Below, piece by piece: positions 26,016 through 35,477 of a stretch of DNA of 64,000 bases. Under the pieces are notes generated by a model that saw nothing but the letters and a program-made list of their open reading frames with translations, made no database searches and had not been told where the DNA came from. A program made the translations under genes and the position numbers. The stretch is taken from the NCBI GenBank assembly GCA_028280575.1, contig JANQLN010000057.1, forward strand, positions 1-64,000, read 5' to 3'. Each line of letters begins with the position of its first letter. Position 1 is the stretch's first letter. This stretch comes from Clostridia bacterium. GTDB lineage: Bacteria; Bacillota; Clostridia; Acetivibrionales; STF1-152.

Positions 26016-27289
26016 TCGCATTCTTCCCCCTTCAAAACGCTTTGTCCCGATTCTACAACAAAAGAACAATAGTTATTCTGATTTATTCCGACTTCAATAA
26101 CAACATTTTTCCCAACCTGTAAATTATCAGGCAATGATGCTTTTTCTCCAATAACCGTTATGCCGCAATTATAAAGGTCCGGTCTTTTCTCATTGGCAAT
26201 ATTTTCTCCTATTCCTATTTTAACATTGTCTCCACAAACAACACTCTCGCTGATTATTGCTTTATCAATTATTGAATTCCTACCAATAAAGCTGTTGGAC
26301 ATTACAATTGAGTCCTTAATTACTGCTCCTGAGGAAACATAAACTCCAGGAAACAAAACAGAATTATTAACTTCCCCATAAATCATACATCCCTCAGCAA
26401 CAATTGAAGTTTTTATTCTGCCTTCCGGAGCAACATAATGGGCTGGTTTCACAGGATTGGGAGTATATATTTTCCAATCAGGGTCATAAAGATTAAATTC
26501 AGGCACCCTTTTAACCAGGTCCATATTTGATTCCCAATATGATTGAATTGTGCCGACATCTCTCCAATATCCGTCAAATCTATATGCCCACATGCTTTTA
26601 CCATCGTTAAGCATTTTGGGTATGATATTCTTACCAAAGTCGTGGACGGACGCCTTATCCTGGTCATCATTTATCAGATATTCCCTGAGGATTTTCCAAC
26701 TGAATACATATACCCCCATCGAAGCCAGAGTATTTTTTGGCTGGGCAGGCTTTTCTTCAAATTCAAATATCCTATCCTCATTATCAGTATTCATAATCCC
26801 ATATCTGCAAGCTTCATGCAAAGGCACTCCAATCACGGAAATCGTCGCATCCGCCTGTTTTCCCTTATGGAAACCAATCATCTTTGAATAGTCCATTTTA
26901 TATATGTGGTCTCCTGAAAGAATAATAACATACTTTGGAGATACTTTATCTATGTAGTCAATATTATGAAATATGGCATTTGCAGTTCCAAGATACCATT
27001 GACCTGCGTCCTCAGTCATATAGGGAGAGAGCACCGTAACACCTCCTGTAATTCTGTCCATATCCCAAGGCTTGCCAATACCTATATGTGAATTGAGTTT
27101 TTGAGGACGGTACTGGGTGAGCACACCTACATTATCAATACCGGAATTAATACAATTACTCAAAGAAAAATCAATTATCCTGTACTTGCCTCCATACAAA
27201 ACCGCAGGTTTGGCTATTTTTTTTGTCAATACTCCAAGCCTGCTGCCTTGTCCTCCCGCAAGCAAAAGCGCCATAATTTCCTTTTTCAT
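26012..27289 (-). CDS. glgC: glucose-1-phosphate adenylyltransferase GlgC
   Basis: Catalytic subunit of ADP-glucose pyrophosphorylase, first step of glycogen synthesis. ATG 27289 has GAGGAGG eight bases upstream. Motifs: [14 protein letters not shown] (nucleotide loop), [71 protein letters not shown], then C-terminal hexapeptide repeats. 425 residues, normal for the family. Translationally coupled to glgD. Confidence 0.96.
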   Translation of the reverse strand: MKKEIMALLLAGGQGSRLGVLTKKIAKPAVLYGGKYRIIDFSLSNCINSGIDNVGVLTQYRPQKLNSHIGIGKPWDMDRITGGVTVLSPYMTEDAGQWYLGTANAIFHNIDYIDKVSPKYVIILSGDHIYKMDYSKMIGFHKGKQADATISVIGVPLHEACRYGIMNTDNEDRIFEFEEKPAQPKNTLASMGVYVFSWKILREYLINDDQDKASVHDFGKNIIPKMLNDGKSMWAYRFDGYWRDVGTIQSYWESNMDLVKRVPEFNLYDPDWKIYTPNPVKPAHYVAPEGRIKTSIVAEGCMIYGEVNNSVLFPGVYVSSGAVIKDSIVMSNSFIGRNSIIDKAIISESVVCGDNVKIGIGENIANEKRPDLYNCGITVIGEKASLPDNLQVGKNVVIEVGINQNNYCSFVVESGQSVLKGEECE

Positions 27290-27459
27290 CAATATTTACC
27301 TCCTCTTAAAAGGATATATCGTCACGCATATTCCACATACAGCCCCCTTATGTGCCTAAAGTGATAAATTGCGTTGTTCCCAGCAAACACTGCTATGCTT
27401 TATTAATACCACATATGAAATATATTATATCATAAATAACTAAAAAGATTGATTTTTCA

Positions 27460-27489
27460 TTGATGACTTTTAATGCCGTATGCTATAAT
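27460..27489 (+). promoter_or_regulatory. possible sigma-A promoter of the DUF4364 gene
   Basis: TTGATG, 18-base spacer, TATAAT, about 50 bases before the ATG at 27540. The intergenic region is divergent with glgC. Confidence 0.5.
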
Positions 27490-27539
27490 AAAATAACATT
27501 AAAACTATAAAGAAAAAGCTTTAGGGAGCATAAAATAAA

Positions 27540-28079
27540 ATGAGTCTTATGGGAACCAACAATGAACTTGCAGAAAGCAAGCTTGTTCTGCTTTACTTGC
27601 TTGAAAAACTGAATATGAAATTAAACAACCTCCAGCTAGTAAAAATAGTTCTTGAAAACAATTTTATGAACTATTTTTTCCTGCAGCAATTTCTAAATGA
27701 GCTTGCAGCTAAAGAAATGATTAAAAGAGTTTCCTCAGAAGGTAAGGCATATTATATGATAACCCAAACAGGCAGGGAAACATTGGGATATTTCATAAAA
27801 ATGATTCCATTAACAATACGCTCAAATATTGACAACTCAATAGCCAAAATTAAAAAAAATCTAAAAAACGAAACCCTGATAAAAGCTGATTACATACCTG
27901 AAAGTGAAAGGGAATTCATTGTAGTGTTATCAATACATGAAGACAGTTTTCCCCTTGTTGAACTGAAATTAACGGTTGGAACAAAAAATGATGCAATCAG
28001 GATATGTGATAATTGGGAAAAAAATTCACAGCTCATTTACTCTGAAATAATCGACAGCCTAATGAAGAGCAGGAATTAG
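27540..28079 (+). CDS. DUF4364 family winged-helix protein
   Basis: 179 residues of the DUF4364 family found in clostridia. The N-terminal part (about 10-80) has a winged-helix pattern (KLVLLYLLEKLNMKLNNLQL, FLQQFLNELAAKEMIKRV, YYMITQTGRETLGYF). The C-terminal half is a mixed sheet (EFIVVLSIHEDSFPLVELKL). Probably a small DNA-binding regulator; target unknown. GGGAGC-type site ten bases before ATG. Its last 47 bases overlap the convergent small gene at 28033-28230. Confidence 0.8.
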   Translation: MSLMGTNNELAESKLVLLYLLEKLNMKLNNLQLVKIVLENNFMNYFFLQQFLNELAAKEMIKRVSSEGKAYYMITQTGRETLGYFIKMIPLTIRSNIDNSIAKIKKNLKNETLIKADYIPESEREFIVVLSIHEDSFPLVELKLTVGTKNDAIRICDNWEKNSQLIYSEIIDSLMKSRN

Positions 28080-28230
28080 CCTTTAATAATTCCTCAAGCT
28101 TTTTTTTAGATTCATCATATTTTATTTGAGCCTGGTTCTTTTTTTCAGCATCGTCTGAGACATTTTTCAGCATTATCTGATTAATCTTATAAAGTTTTAT
28201 TGCTTCTTCCACTTTTTTTATTTCGTCCAT
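28033..28230 (-). CDS. small coiled-coil protein
   Basis: 65 residues from ATG 28230, which has a strong AAAGGAGGAG site. The heptad-rich sequence MDEIKKVEEAIKLYKINQIM and KYDESKKKLEELLKA predicts a helical hairpin or coiled coil, ending with NSCSSLGCRLF. It overlaps the end of the DUF4364 gene on the other strand. No family recognised; the ribosome site argues that it is expressed. Confidence 0.5.
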   Translation of the reverse strand: MDEIKKVEEAIKLYKINQIMLKNVSDDAEKKNQAQIKYDESKKKLEELLKANSCSSLGCRLFQSK

Positions 28231-28339
28231 CAAAAAAACTCCTCCTTTTTAAAAAATTGCCTTAAATATTGTGCACCTGCTTTTTTTATTTTATGCTGAA
28301 CACATAAATAAAATGTTATATTTATGTTAATTATATCTG

Positions 28340-29611
28340 TTACCTTATATAATCGAATTCCAAATCGTATATTTTTACAGTTTCCCCTTCATTAATTCCT
28401 AAATTTTCCAGAGCATCAATAACCCCTCTGCTTTTTAAAGCCCTTTGGAAATACTGCAGGGAATCATGGTTATCCAAATTGGTAGACTCTAAAAGTCTCT
28501 CAATCCAAGCCCCTGTAACAATATAAACGCTGTTTTCCTTATATATGTCAAAAGGCTTTTGTTCTTTAGGCCTGTATACCACTTCTTCCTCAATATCCTC
28601 AGCCAAAGGTACCTCGGGAAGGTCTTTAAGCATTCGGGCAATACTTGACAGCAAAGGCTTTAAACCTTGTTTCGTAACAGATGATATTGGAAAAATTTCG
28701 AATCCTGTATCCGATATTTCCTGCTTAAAAAGCTCTACGGTATCCCCGTCACAGGCATCTGTTTTATTCGCAGCAATAATCTGGGGCTTTTCAGAAAGCC
28801 TTAGGCTGTAATTTTTAAGCTCCCGGTTTATAATATGAAAATCACTTGCAGGATCTCTGCCTTCAGTTCCTGCAACATCTACAACATGAACTATAAGCCT
28901 GGTTCTTTCAATATGTCTTAAAAAATCATGTCCAAGGCCTGTACCTTCACCGGCACCTTCAATGAGACCTGGTATGTCAGCCATCACAAAACTGTCTCCA
29001 TATTGTGTCCTGACAACTCCCAGGTTAGGTGAAAGAGTTGTGAAATGATAATTTGCTATTTTTGGCCTTGCTTCCGTAACAACCGAAAGCAATGTCGACT
29101 TACCCGCATTAGGAAATCCGACCAACCCTACGTCAGCAATAAGCTTAAGCTCTAGGGTCACCCACATTTCCTCCCCATTATACCCGCTTTTGGCAAAAGT
29201 GGGAGCCTGGCGGGTGGGTATAGCAAAATTACTGTTGCCCTTTCCTCCTTTTCCTCCCCTGGCAACTATTCTTCTGTCTCCTCCAGTTGTAAGGTCAGCA
29301 ATTACCCTTTGCGTTTCACTTTCTCTTATAATTGTTCCAGGCGGTACTTTTATAATAATATCTTTACCGTCACTGCCTGTCTTGTTGGCACTGCTTCCAT
29401 CATAACCAAACTCGGCTTTATAGTGGCGCTTGTATCTGAAATCCGAAAGGGTTCTCATACTTGCATCAACCTCAAACACTATATCTCCGCCCTTCCCTCC
29501 GTTTCCTCCGTCGGGTCCGCCTGCCGGGACATACTTTTCTCTCCTGAAAGAAACTGCACCATTTCCTCCCTTACCTGCCTTAATAAAAATTTTCGCAACA
29601 TCAATAAACAT
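28340..29611 (-). CDS. obgE: GTPase Obg/CgtA
   Basis: 423 residues. The glycine-rich Obg fold is at 1-158 (AGKGGNGAVSFRREKYVPAG), the G domain has GFPNAGKSTLL (G1), DIPGLIEGA (G3) and NKTD (G4), and the C-terminal OCT domain starts near 345. Essential ribosome-associated GTPase in large-subunit maturation and stress signalling. It follows rpmA with a terminator-like hairpin between, so it may depend on readthrough or its own promoter. Confidence 0.97.
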   Translation of the reverse strand: MFIDVAKIFIKAGKGGNGAVSFRREKYVPAGGPDGGNGGKGGDIVFEVDASMRTLSDFRYKRHYKAEFGYDGSSANKTGSDGKDIIIKVPPGTIIRESETQRVIADLTTGGDRRIVARGGKGGKGNSNFAIPTRQAPTFAKSGYNGEEMWVTLELKLIADVGLVGFPNAGKSTLLSVVTEARPKIANYHFTTLSPNLGVVRTQYGDSFVMADIPGLIEGAGEGTGLGHDFLRHIERTRLIVHVVDVAGTEGRDPASDFHIINRELKNYSLRLSEKPQIIAANKTDACDGDTVELFKQEISDTGFEIFPISSVTKQGLKPLLSSIARMLKDLPEVPLAEDIEEEVVYRPKEQKPFDIYKENSVYIVTGAWIERLLESTNLDNHDSLQYFQRALKSRGVIDALENLGINEGETVKIYDLEFDYIR

Positions 29612-29673
29612 AACGGTCCTCCAAAAACTACCGTATAAATACTAACCTTTTTTTGACTGCAGCAATGCAAAAA

Positions 29674-29693
29674 AATCCCGGCTGGCCGGGATT
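29674..29693 (-). terminator. terminator after rpmA
   Basis: Minus strand AATCCCGGCCAGCCGGGATT followed by TTTTTTG: a 9-bp GC-rich stem with a two-base centre and T-run, 27 bases past the rpmA stop. Confidence 0.8.
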
Positions 29694-29719
29694 CTTAATG
29701 CACTAATCAATTATGCAAA

Positions 29720-29998
29720 TTACGCCTGCAGAATACTCACCTGCTTTTTATTTTTACCTTTTCTTTGAAATTTTACTCTTCCGTCAGTCAGTGCAAATAA
29801 GGTATCGTCCTTACCTCTTCCCACATTTTCTCCAGGGTGTATTTTTGTTCCTCTCTGCCTTACAAGAATATTACCCGCAAGGACAAACTGCCCGTCACCC
29901 TTTTTAACTCCGAGTCTTTTTGATTCGCTGTCACGTCCGTTCTTGGAACTTCCCACACCTTTTTTATGTGCAAATAGCTGGATATTAATTCTAAACAT
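29720..29998 (-). CDS. rpmA: 50S ribosomal protein L27
   Basis: 92 residues. It carries the Firmicutes N-terminal extension MFRINIQLF before [20 protein letters not shown]. In Staphylococcus aureus this leader is removed by the cysteine protease Prp at the matching F|A bond, which is needed for peptidyl-transfer function of L27. The prp gene is immediately upstream in the same operon (4 bp gap). Confidence 0.97.
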   Translation of the reverse strand: MFRINIQLFAHKKGVGSSKNGRDSESKRLGVKKGDGQFVLAGNILVRQRGTKIHPGENVGRGKDDTLFALTDGRVKFQRKGKNKKQVSILQA

Positions 29999-30001
29999 AA
30001 A

Positions 30002-30388
30002 CTACACCTCCATTTCTTTCACTTTCACATAATCACAATACTGCTCTTCAATATTTTTTAACGATAAATACATAGTTTCAAGCAGTACACCTGTTTTTTC
30101 AAGCATCTTCGAATCCAGTCCGCCGGGAATAATACATTCCAGATAGCCATCCTCAACTTCCAGTCCCGGATTCAGGCCCAAAACCCCTTTCAGCCCTACA
30201 ATTGCATTTTGGGTTATGCTGGACACCGACGCACATACCGTATCAAAACCGGCGTTTTTATCTTTTCCTGAAAACAGTTTTAAAACTGCCCTGGCAGGCC
30301 CCGGCATCCTGACATAGTTTGCATGCCCGCTAACTATGTATTTGCAAATACTCCCATTCTCATCCCTGTATATACATATTTCAACCAT
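30002..30388 (-). CDS. prp: ribosomal-processing cysteine protease Prp (with insert)
   Basis: 128 residues, DUF464/YsxB family. The catalytic His is in VSGHANY (about residue 22) and the Cys in DTVCASVSSITQNAI. In typical Prp about 11 residues separate GHA from the VCA motif; here the stretch YVRMPGPARAVLKLFSGKDK adds roughly 18, lengthening the loop over the active site. The rest (GLNPGLEVEDGYLECIIPGG) is standard. It cleaves the L27 leader, and lies between rplU and rpmA as in other Firmicutes, overlapping rplU by one base. Confidence 0.92.
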   Translation of the reverse strand: MVEICIYRDENGSICKYIVSGHANYVRMPGPARAVLKLFSGKDKNAGFDTVCASVSSITQNAIVGLKGVLGLNPGLEVEDGYLECIIPGGLDSKMLEKTGVLLETMYLSLKNIEEQYCDYVKVKEMEV

Positions 30389-30699
30389 TATGCCTCAATC
30401 TTTTCAATCTGTACCTTGGTATATGGCTGCCTGTGTCCCTGCTTTCTCCTATAACCCTTTTTGGCTTTGAACTTGAACACAACAATCTTTTTATCCTTGC
30501 CATGTCCGATTACCTTTGCACCCACGCTTGCCCCATCAACATAAGGGGCTCCAAAGTCCACTTTTCCTTCATTGGAAACGGCAAGCACTTTATCAAAGGT
30601 ATAATCCGCACCTGCTTCGGCTTCAACCTTCTCAATGAAGACCACATCACCTTCCTGAACCTTGTACTGCTTGCCACCTGTCTCAATTACAGCATACAT
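30388..30699 (-). CDS. rplU: 50S ribosomal protein L21
   Basis: 103 residues, full length: [20 protein letters not shown] at the start and [20 protein letters not shown] at the end are diagnostic. Start site supported by GAGGAGG. First gene of rplU-prp-rpmA, preceded by a long leader and a good sigma-A promoter. Confidence 0.98.
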   Translation of the reverse strand: MYAVIETGGKQYKVQEGDVVFIEKVEAEAGADYTFDKVLAVSNEGKVDFGAPYVDGASVGAKVIGHGKDKKIVVFKFKAKKGYRRKQGHRQPYTKVQIEKIEA

Positions 30700-30905
30700 T
30701 CACCAACACCTCCTCATCCCAGTCTCGCCAGCAATATGCCCGGAAATAGCTGCTTACACATTACTAAACCAGACATATATTAATCCATAAGCCGTCGTTT
30801 GTCACACTTATGTCATTCGGGGGGAATTATTGAATTCCTCTTATAGAAATAAACAAACAATGCTAATCATTTGCCCTTTTCTAAAAACCCTGGCTGAGCG
30901 GCTAC
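30700..30905 (-). promoter_or_regulatory. long 5' leader of rplU, candidate L21 leader
   Basis: About 205 transcribed but untranslated bases lie between the predicted -10 and rplU. Firmicutes rplU transcripts often carry an L21-binding leader; I cannot confirm the fold by eye. Confidence 0.4.
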
Positions 30906-30911
30906 CGATAC

Positions 30912-30941
30912 ATATTACCACAAGGCGGCTTCCTTTGTCAA
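30912..30941 (-). promoter_or_regulatory. sigma-A promoter of the rplU operon
   Basis: Minus strand TTGACA, 18-base spacer, TAATAT, 210 bases upstream of rplU. Confidence 0.65.
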
Positions 30942-30986
30942 TTGATCGGAATTTTTGAGCAAATTGTTTATATTTTGACGTTACTG

Positions 30987-32462
30987 CTATATAGCCTTTG
31001 TTTTACCCTGTCCATTTATTATAATTTCATCTCTGAGCAGCTCATCGTTTGGTATAATCGACATTTTTTTTCTGTATGTTTTTTGAAGCAATTTCAGGTT
31101 TTTCCCTTTTTCACCCTTTAGTATTGCTGCAACCGTGGGATGCACCTCAATTATAATATTACCGCTTCCCTTTATCTTCGCAAATTCTCCTATCTGTTTC
31201 TCAACCTTAAGAGCAATAGATTCAGGCGCAGCTATTTGCCCGGCACCTTCACAGTGGGGACATTCTGTCGTCATAAATGAATTTAAGCCCTGTCTTACCT
31301 TTTTTCTTGTCATTTCGGTAAGTCCCAGACCCGTCATACCAACTACTATAGTTTTGGTTCTATCCTTCTTAAGTGATTGCCTCAATGAGTTAAGCACATG
31401 TTTTCTATTTTTTACATCGGTCATATCAATAAAATCAATAATTATAATCCCGCCAATGTCCCTCAGCCTGATCTGCTTTGCAATTTCAGCGGCAGCCTGT
31501 ATATTTGTTTTGAGAACAGTATTTTCAAGATTCTCCTTACCTACATATTTCCCGGTATTCACATCTATAACCGTAAGGGCTTCTGTCCTGTCAATTACTA
31601 TATATCCACCACATTTTAGCCAAACCTTCCTGTTTAACGCCTGTGTTATTTTTCTGTCTATATTGTAATACTCGAACATATCATACTCTTTATTATACAT
31701 TTGAACCTTATTTTTTAATTTTGGTGAAATCATATCAACCAGTTCAAGAACATTTTTATATTCCTTTTTATCATTGATAATAAATCTGTTGATTTCAGGT
31801 GTAAACGTATCTCTGACTGTTTTGTACACCAAACTCAAGTCCTTGTAAATGCATTTTGGAATACCACCGAACCTCTCTTTTCTTTTTATTTTTTTCCATT
31901 GCTTCATCAAAAAAGAGATATCACTTTCAAACTCTTCCAATGTCCTGCCTTCAGAAGCAGTACGGACAATTAAACCCATTCCTTCCGGCTTGATTGTCTG
32001 GGCAAACTTTTTTAATCTGGTTCTTTCCTTGGCATTATCAATCCTGCGTGATATACCAATATAATCTGCATTGGGAAGCAGGACCAAATGCCTGCCCGGC
32101 AAGGTTATTTGTGCAGTTACTCTAGGTCCTTTCGTACCGATAGGCTCTTTTATAACCTGAACTGTTATTTCCTGCCCCGGCTTCAACAACCTTTCTATAC
32201 TGTATCTTTTCACTTTTTGATTTAATTCTTCATCTTCATATAGAGCATCTCCCACATATAAAAAGGCATTTTTTTCGTATCCTATATCAACAAATGCCGC
32301 TTGCATCCCCGGAAGCACACTGTTTACACTGCCCCTGTAAATATTTCCTACCAATCTTTCCGTATCAGGCCTCTCTATATAAAATTCTACAAGCTCATTG
32401 TTTTCCAAAACAGCAAGTCTCGTTCCTTCCAAAGCAACATCAACAATTATTTCCTTTTTCAT
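30987..32462 (-). CDS. rng: ribonuclease E/G family endoribonuclease (RNase G)
   Basis: 491 residues. N-terminal S1 domain (GNIYRGSVNSVLPGMQAAFV, 40-115), the catalytic DNase-I-like part with ALTVIDVNTGKYVG and IIIIDFIDM supplying the metal-binding Asp residues, and the zinc-link CPHCEGAGQ near residue 405. It lacks the long RNase E tail, so it is RNase G-like. Cleaves single-stranded AU-rich RNA, for rRNA maturation and mRNA decay. Last gene of the TIGR03960-TIGR03936-rng group. Confidence 0.94.
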   Translation of the reverse strand: MKKEIIVDVALEGTRLAVLENNELVEFYIERPDTERLVGNIYRGSVNSVLPGMQAAFVDIGYEKNAFLYVGDALYEDEELNQKVKRYSIERLLKPGQEITVQVIKEPIGTKGPRVTAQITLPGRHLVLLPNADYIGISRRIDNAKERTRLKKFAQTIKPEGMGLIVRTASEGRTLEEFESDISFLMKQWKKIKRKERFGGIPKCIYKDLSLVYKTVRDTFTPEINRFIINDKKEYKNVLELVDMISPKLKNKVQMYNKEYDMFEYYNIDRKITQALNRKVWLKCGGYIVIDRTEALTVIDVNTGKYVGKENLENTVLKTNIQAAAEIAKQIRLRDIGGIIIIDFIDMTDVKNRKHVLNSLRQSLKKDRTKTIVVGMTGLGLTEMTRKKVRQGLNSFMTTECPHCEGAGQIAAPESIALKVEKQIGEFAKIKGSGNIIIEVHPTVAAILKGEKGKNLKLLQKTYRKKMSIIPNDELLRDEIIINGQGKTKAI

Positions 32463-32549
32463 AAATTCACCTCCTTATAAACTGTTATTTAATAATATAC
32501 CATAATATTACATCATTATAAACCAATCATTAATTTGCCTTTAAATATT

Positions 32550-33311
32550 TTAATCTGCAAAGAGCTTCCTCCGATGTATTTCACATATATTTATGTCCTG
32601 TCCCAATACTGATTTCAAAGCCTCTGCAAAGAGCTCAGGCTTTAAATTCCCTCTGCTGCCCGCACGTACCAGCAAAGAAAATATCAAAACGGTGCCCTCA
32701 CAACTTTCAAAAAGATCACTATATTTCTCTTTTGCCAACTTATCCGGGAAATAACTCATATTAGAATTATATCCAAATTCCAGCTCTTTGAATCCTGATT
32801 CACTTAATATTTTTACGCCTATGTCCAATATCATAGGTTTTATATCAATAATACCAACCTTTTTGCGGGTTCTTTTTTCAACGGTTATTTCATCCTGGGA
32901 AATAAGTTTTTTTATTGATTGTTTAATATATTCCTCGGTTTTTCCAAATTGGATTGATACTATCAAATCATACAGGGCCCCTTGTATCGAAGACATTATA
33001 TTGCCTTTGCCCTCAACAGGCGATACCTTTAAAATTTTCAAACCTGCCGGAAGGCTTCCATTCATTTTTTCCATGAAAACATCATTCTTCATTTCCTCAT
33101 CAAGAACTATATCAACATACTCTCCTTCACTTGTTACACCTACGGCAAGTGGCAGCCCAAACACAAGCTTGGGCCTGGGATTGAATCCACACGAGTATGA
33201 AACAGGTATGTGTGAACGTCTCAATGCCCTTTCAAAAACCCTCATCATATCAAGATGGGAAATAAATTTCACCTCTTTACCCCTGGCAAATACAGCTCTT
33301 AAATTGTACAA
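32550..33311 (-). CDS. TIGR03936 (DUF2344) radical-SAM-linked protein
   Basis: 253 residues. The signatures VKFISHLDMMRVFERALRRS and PVSYSCGFNPRPKLVFGLPL identify the family that always accompanies, or is fused to, a TIGR03960 radical-SAM protein. Function unknown, thought to be linked to RNA or ribosome modification because of the constant rng/rplU neighbourhood. Separated from its partner by 20 bp. Confidence 0.9.
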   Translation of the reverse strand: MYNLRAVFARGKEVKFISHLDMMRVFERALRRSHIPVSYSCGFNPRPKLVFGLPLAVGVTSEGEYVDIVLDEEMKNDVFMEKMNGSLPAGLKILKVSPVEGKGNIMSSIQGALYDLIVSIQFGKTEEYIKQSIKKLISQDEITVEKRTRKKVGIIDIKPMILDIGVKILSESGFKELEFGYNSNMSYFPDKLAKEKYSDLFESCEGTVLIFSLLVRAGSRGNLKPELFAEALKSVLGQDINICEIHRRKLFAD

Positions 33312-33331
33312 GATTTACCTCCGTTCTTCTT

Positions 33332-35176
33332 TTATCTGCATATTTCCGAATCAAAAACTGCTGCTCCGCACCCGGAACAGATATCTTTACAGTTGCCGGT
33401 CAATTCACCTTTATAAGCTTTCTCCCGTTCTTTTACCAGAAATTTTTTTGATACTCCTATGTCAATGTGGTCCCATGGCAATAATTCTTCACTGCTTCTC
33501 TTTCTGGACGTATAAAACGCCGGGTCTACACCTGACTCGTCAAAAGCTTCCAGCCATAGGCCGTATCTAAAATGCTCATGCCAGGCGTCAAATTTACATC
33601 CTTTTTTCCATGCCTTCAGCAAAACCTTGCCTGTCCGCCTGTCACCTCTTGCAAATACGGCTTCAAGCATGCTAAGCTCCGGATCATGCCAGTTATAACT
33701 AATATATTTGCTTCTCAATCTGTCTTTTAAATATTCCTGTTTGTCTCTTATTAATAATATATTATCCTGTACTTCCCATTGGAACGGTGTAAAAACCTTT
33801 GGTATGAAACAGGAAGTACTCACCGTTATATTTAATCTGCGATTTGGTTTTCCCTTAACCTCACGATATGCATCCAATACTTTAAATACAAGGTCCACAA
33901 TCCCATCAACATCATCCATGGTTTCACCGGGCAATCCCAGCATGAAATATAATTTTATATTATTCCAACCGCCTTGGAATGCCATTTTAACCGACTTTAT
34001 CAGGTCTTCTTCCGTCACTCCCTTATTAATTACATTCCTCAATCTTTGAGTTCCTGCTTCAGGAGCAAAAGTAAGTCCGCTTTTCCTTACCTTGCTTGCT
34101 TTTTCCATTAGATCAAGTGAAAATGAATCTATTCTTAAAGAGGGAAGTGAAAGGTTCACTCTATTTTTCTCTGTTTCTCCGACAAGCCCGCCGGTCAGCT
34201 TCTCTATTTCAGAATAATCACTTGTACTTAAGGATACAAGTGATATTTCTTCATAACCCGTACTTTCAATTGTTTTGCCTGCAATATCCATAAGCCTGCC
34301 GCTGCTTCTTTCCCTTACAGGCCGGTATACAAATCCTGCCTGGCAAAACCTGCATCCCCTGATGCATCCCCTGTATAGCTCCAGCATAGCCCTGTTGTGT
34401 ACAATATCAATATAAGGTACAATAACATCTTCAGGAAAAAAAGATGTATCCAGATCGTGTACAATTCTTTTCCTTATCTTTTCAGGAAAGGCACTGTCAA
34501 CAGGCATGAATGATTTCAATGTCATGTCACCATTATACCGGGGCAAATACAACGAGGGCACATAAATACCTTCAATTCCTGCAATGCTCTTTAAAAATCC
34601 CTGTTTAGACTCATTACTTCCTCTCCAAACCATATACCTGTCCAGCAGTTCATTTATAACATTTTCTCCCTCTCCAATAATAAAAAAGTCCACAAAATCG
34701 GCCAAAGGCTCCGGATTATAAGCACATGGCCCGCCTGCACATACAAATGGATGCTCTTCTCCCCTATCAGCTGCTAAAACGGGAACCCTGCCCAAATCCA
34801 ACATATTTAAAATATTAGTATAACTCATTTCATATTGAAGGGTAAATCCTATAATATCGAAAATATTTAAAGGGTCTTTCGTTTCAAGAGAAAACAGGGG
34901 TAAATCATTTTCCCTCATTTTATCCTCCATGTCTGTCCATGGAGAAAAAAAACGTTCACAGTAAGTGTCATCTCTTTTATTTATTAAATGATATAATATT
35001 TTCATACCAAGATGGGACATACCTATTTCATACACATCTGGAAAGCAAAATGCAAACCTGGCGGGAATATTCTTTGGGTCTTTTTTCACCATATTCCATT
35101 CATTCCCAGCATACCTTGCAGGCTTCTCAACAGACATTAAAATTTTATTACTTAAGCCAACTGCCAAGCTTTTCAT
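33332..35176 (-). CDS. TIGR03960 B12-binding-type radical SAM protein
   Basis: 614 residues. The N-terminal part resembles a cobalamin-binding domain (FPDVYEIGMSHLGMKILYHL), then a radical SAM core with CIRGCRFCQAGF near 270 for the [4Fe-4S] cluster. LTFAPEAGTQRLRNVINKGV and NIKLYFMLGLPGETMDDVDG are typical of the family. The C-terminus CSGCGAAVFDSEIC is a short cysteine cluster. Reaction unknown. First gene of the group leading to rng. Confidence 0.92.
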   Translation of the reverse strand: MKSLAVGLSNKILMSVEKPARYAGNEWNMVKKDPKNIPARFAFCFPDVYEIGMSHLGMKILYHLINKRDDTYCERFFSPWTDMEDKMRENDLPLFSLETKDPLNIFDIIGFTLQYEMSYTNILNMLDLGRVPVLAADRGEEHPFVCAGGPCAYNPEPLADFVDFFIIGEGENVINELLDRYMVWRGSNESKQGFLKSIAGIEGIYVPSLYLPRYNGDMTLKSFMPVDSAFPEKIRKRIVHDLDTSFFPEDVIVPYIDIVHNRAMLELYRGCIRGCRFCQAGFVYRPVRERSSGRLMDIAGKTIESTGYEEISLVSLSTSDYSEIEKLTGGLVGETEKNRVNLSLPSLRIDSFSLDLMEKASKVRKSGLTFAPEAGTQRLRNVINKGVTEEDLIKSVKMAFQGGWNNIKLYFMLGLPGETMDDVDGIVDLVFKVLDAYREVKGKPNRRLNITVSTSCFIPKVFTPFQWEVQDNILLIRDKQEYLKDRLRSKYISYNWHDPELSMLEAVFARGDRRTGKVLLKAWKKGCKFDAWHEHFRYGLWLEAFDESGVDPAFYTSRKRSSEELLPWDHIDIGVSKKFLVKEREKAYKGELTGNCKDICSGCGAAVFDSEICR

Positions 35177-35286
35177 CCTTTCAAAATCATCCTTAATAAT
35201 GGGAAGGCCATCCTCCCATTACTGTATATACACCAGCAATTAATAATTGCCTATTCTCCATTCTTTATATTTTACCACAAAAAGAA

Positions 35287-35325
35287 TATCCCGTTCAACA
35301 TGCTTTTGGCATATTAAACGGGATA
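35287..35325 (-). terminator. terminator of the GH95-like gene
   Basis: Minus strand TATCCCGTTTAATATGCC ... AACGGGATA with a following ATTCTTTTTG. The 9-bp outer stem is perfect and the inner part is paired with one bulge. It separates the glycosidase from the TIGR03960 gene. Confidence 0.7.
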
Positions 35326-35477
35326 CTCCCCCTGTCTCCCCCTATAACCGAACAAACAATCCATTTTGTCTAATAATATTATACTATCCATTTTGTCGCA
35401 TGTCAAGCGTTTTAAAAAAACTGAAAAGTTGTTCTAAGTATAAGCATAAAGATTTTTATTCCTTATGCTTTATACTA

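Noticed and set aside
32788-33570. 260-residue plus-strand ORF across two radical-SAM genes
   Set aside because: Antisense to two confidently assigned proteins, with no ribosome site or domain.
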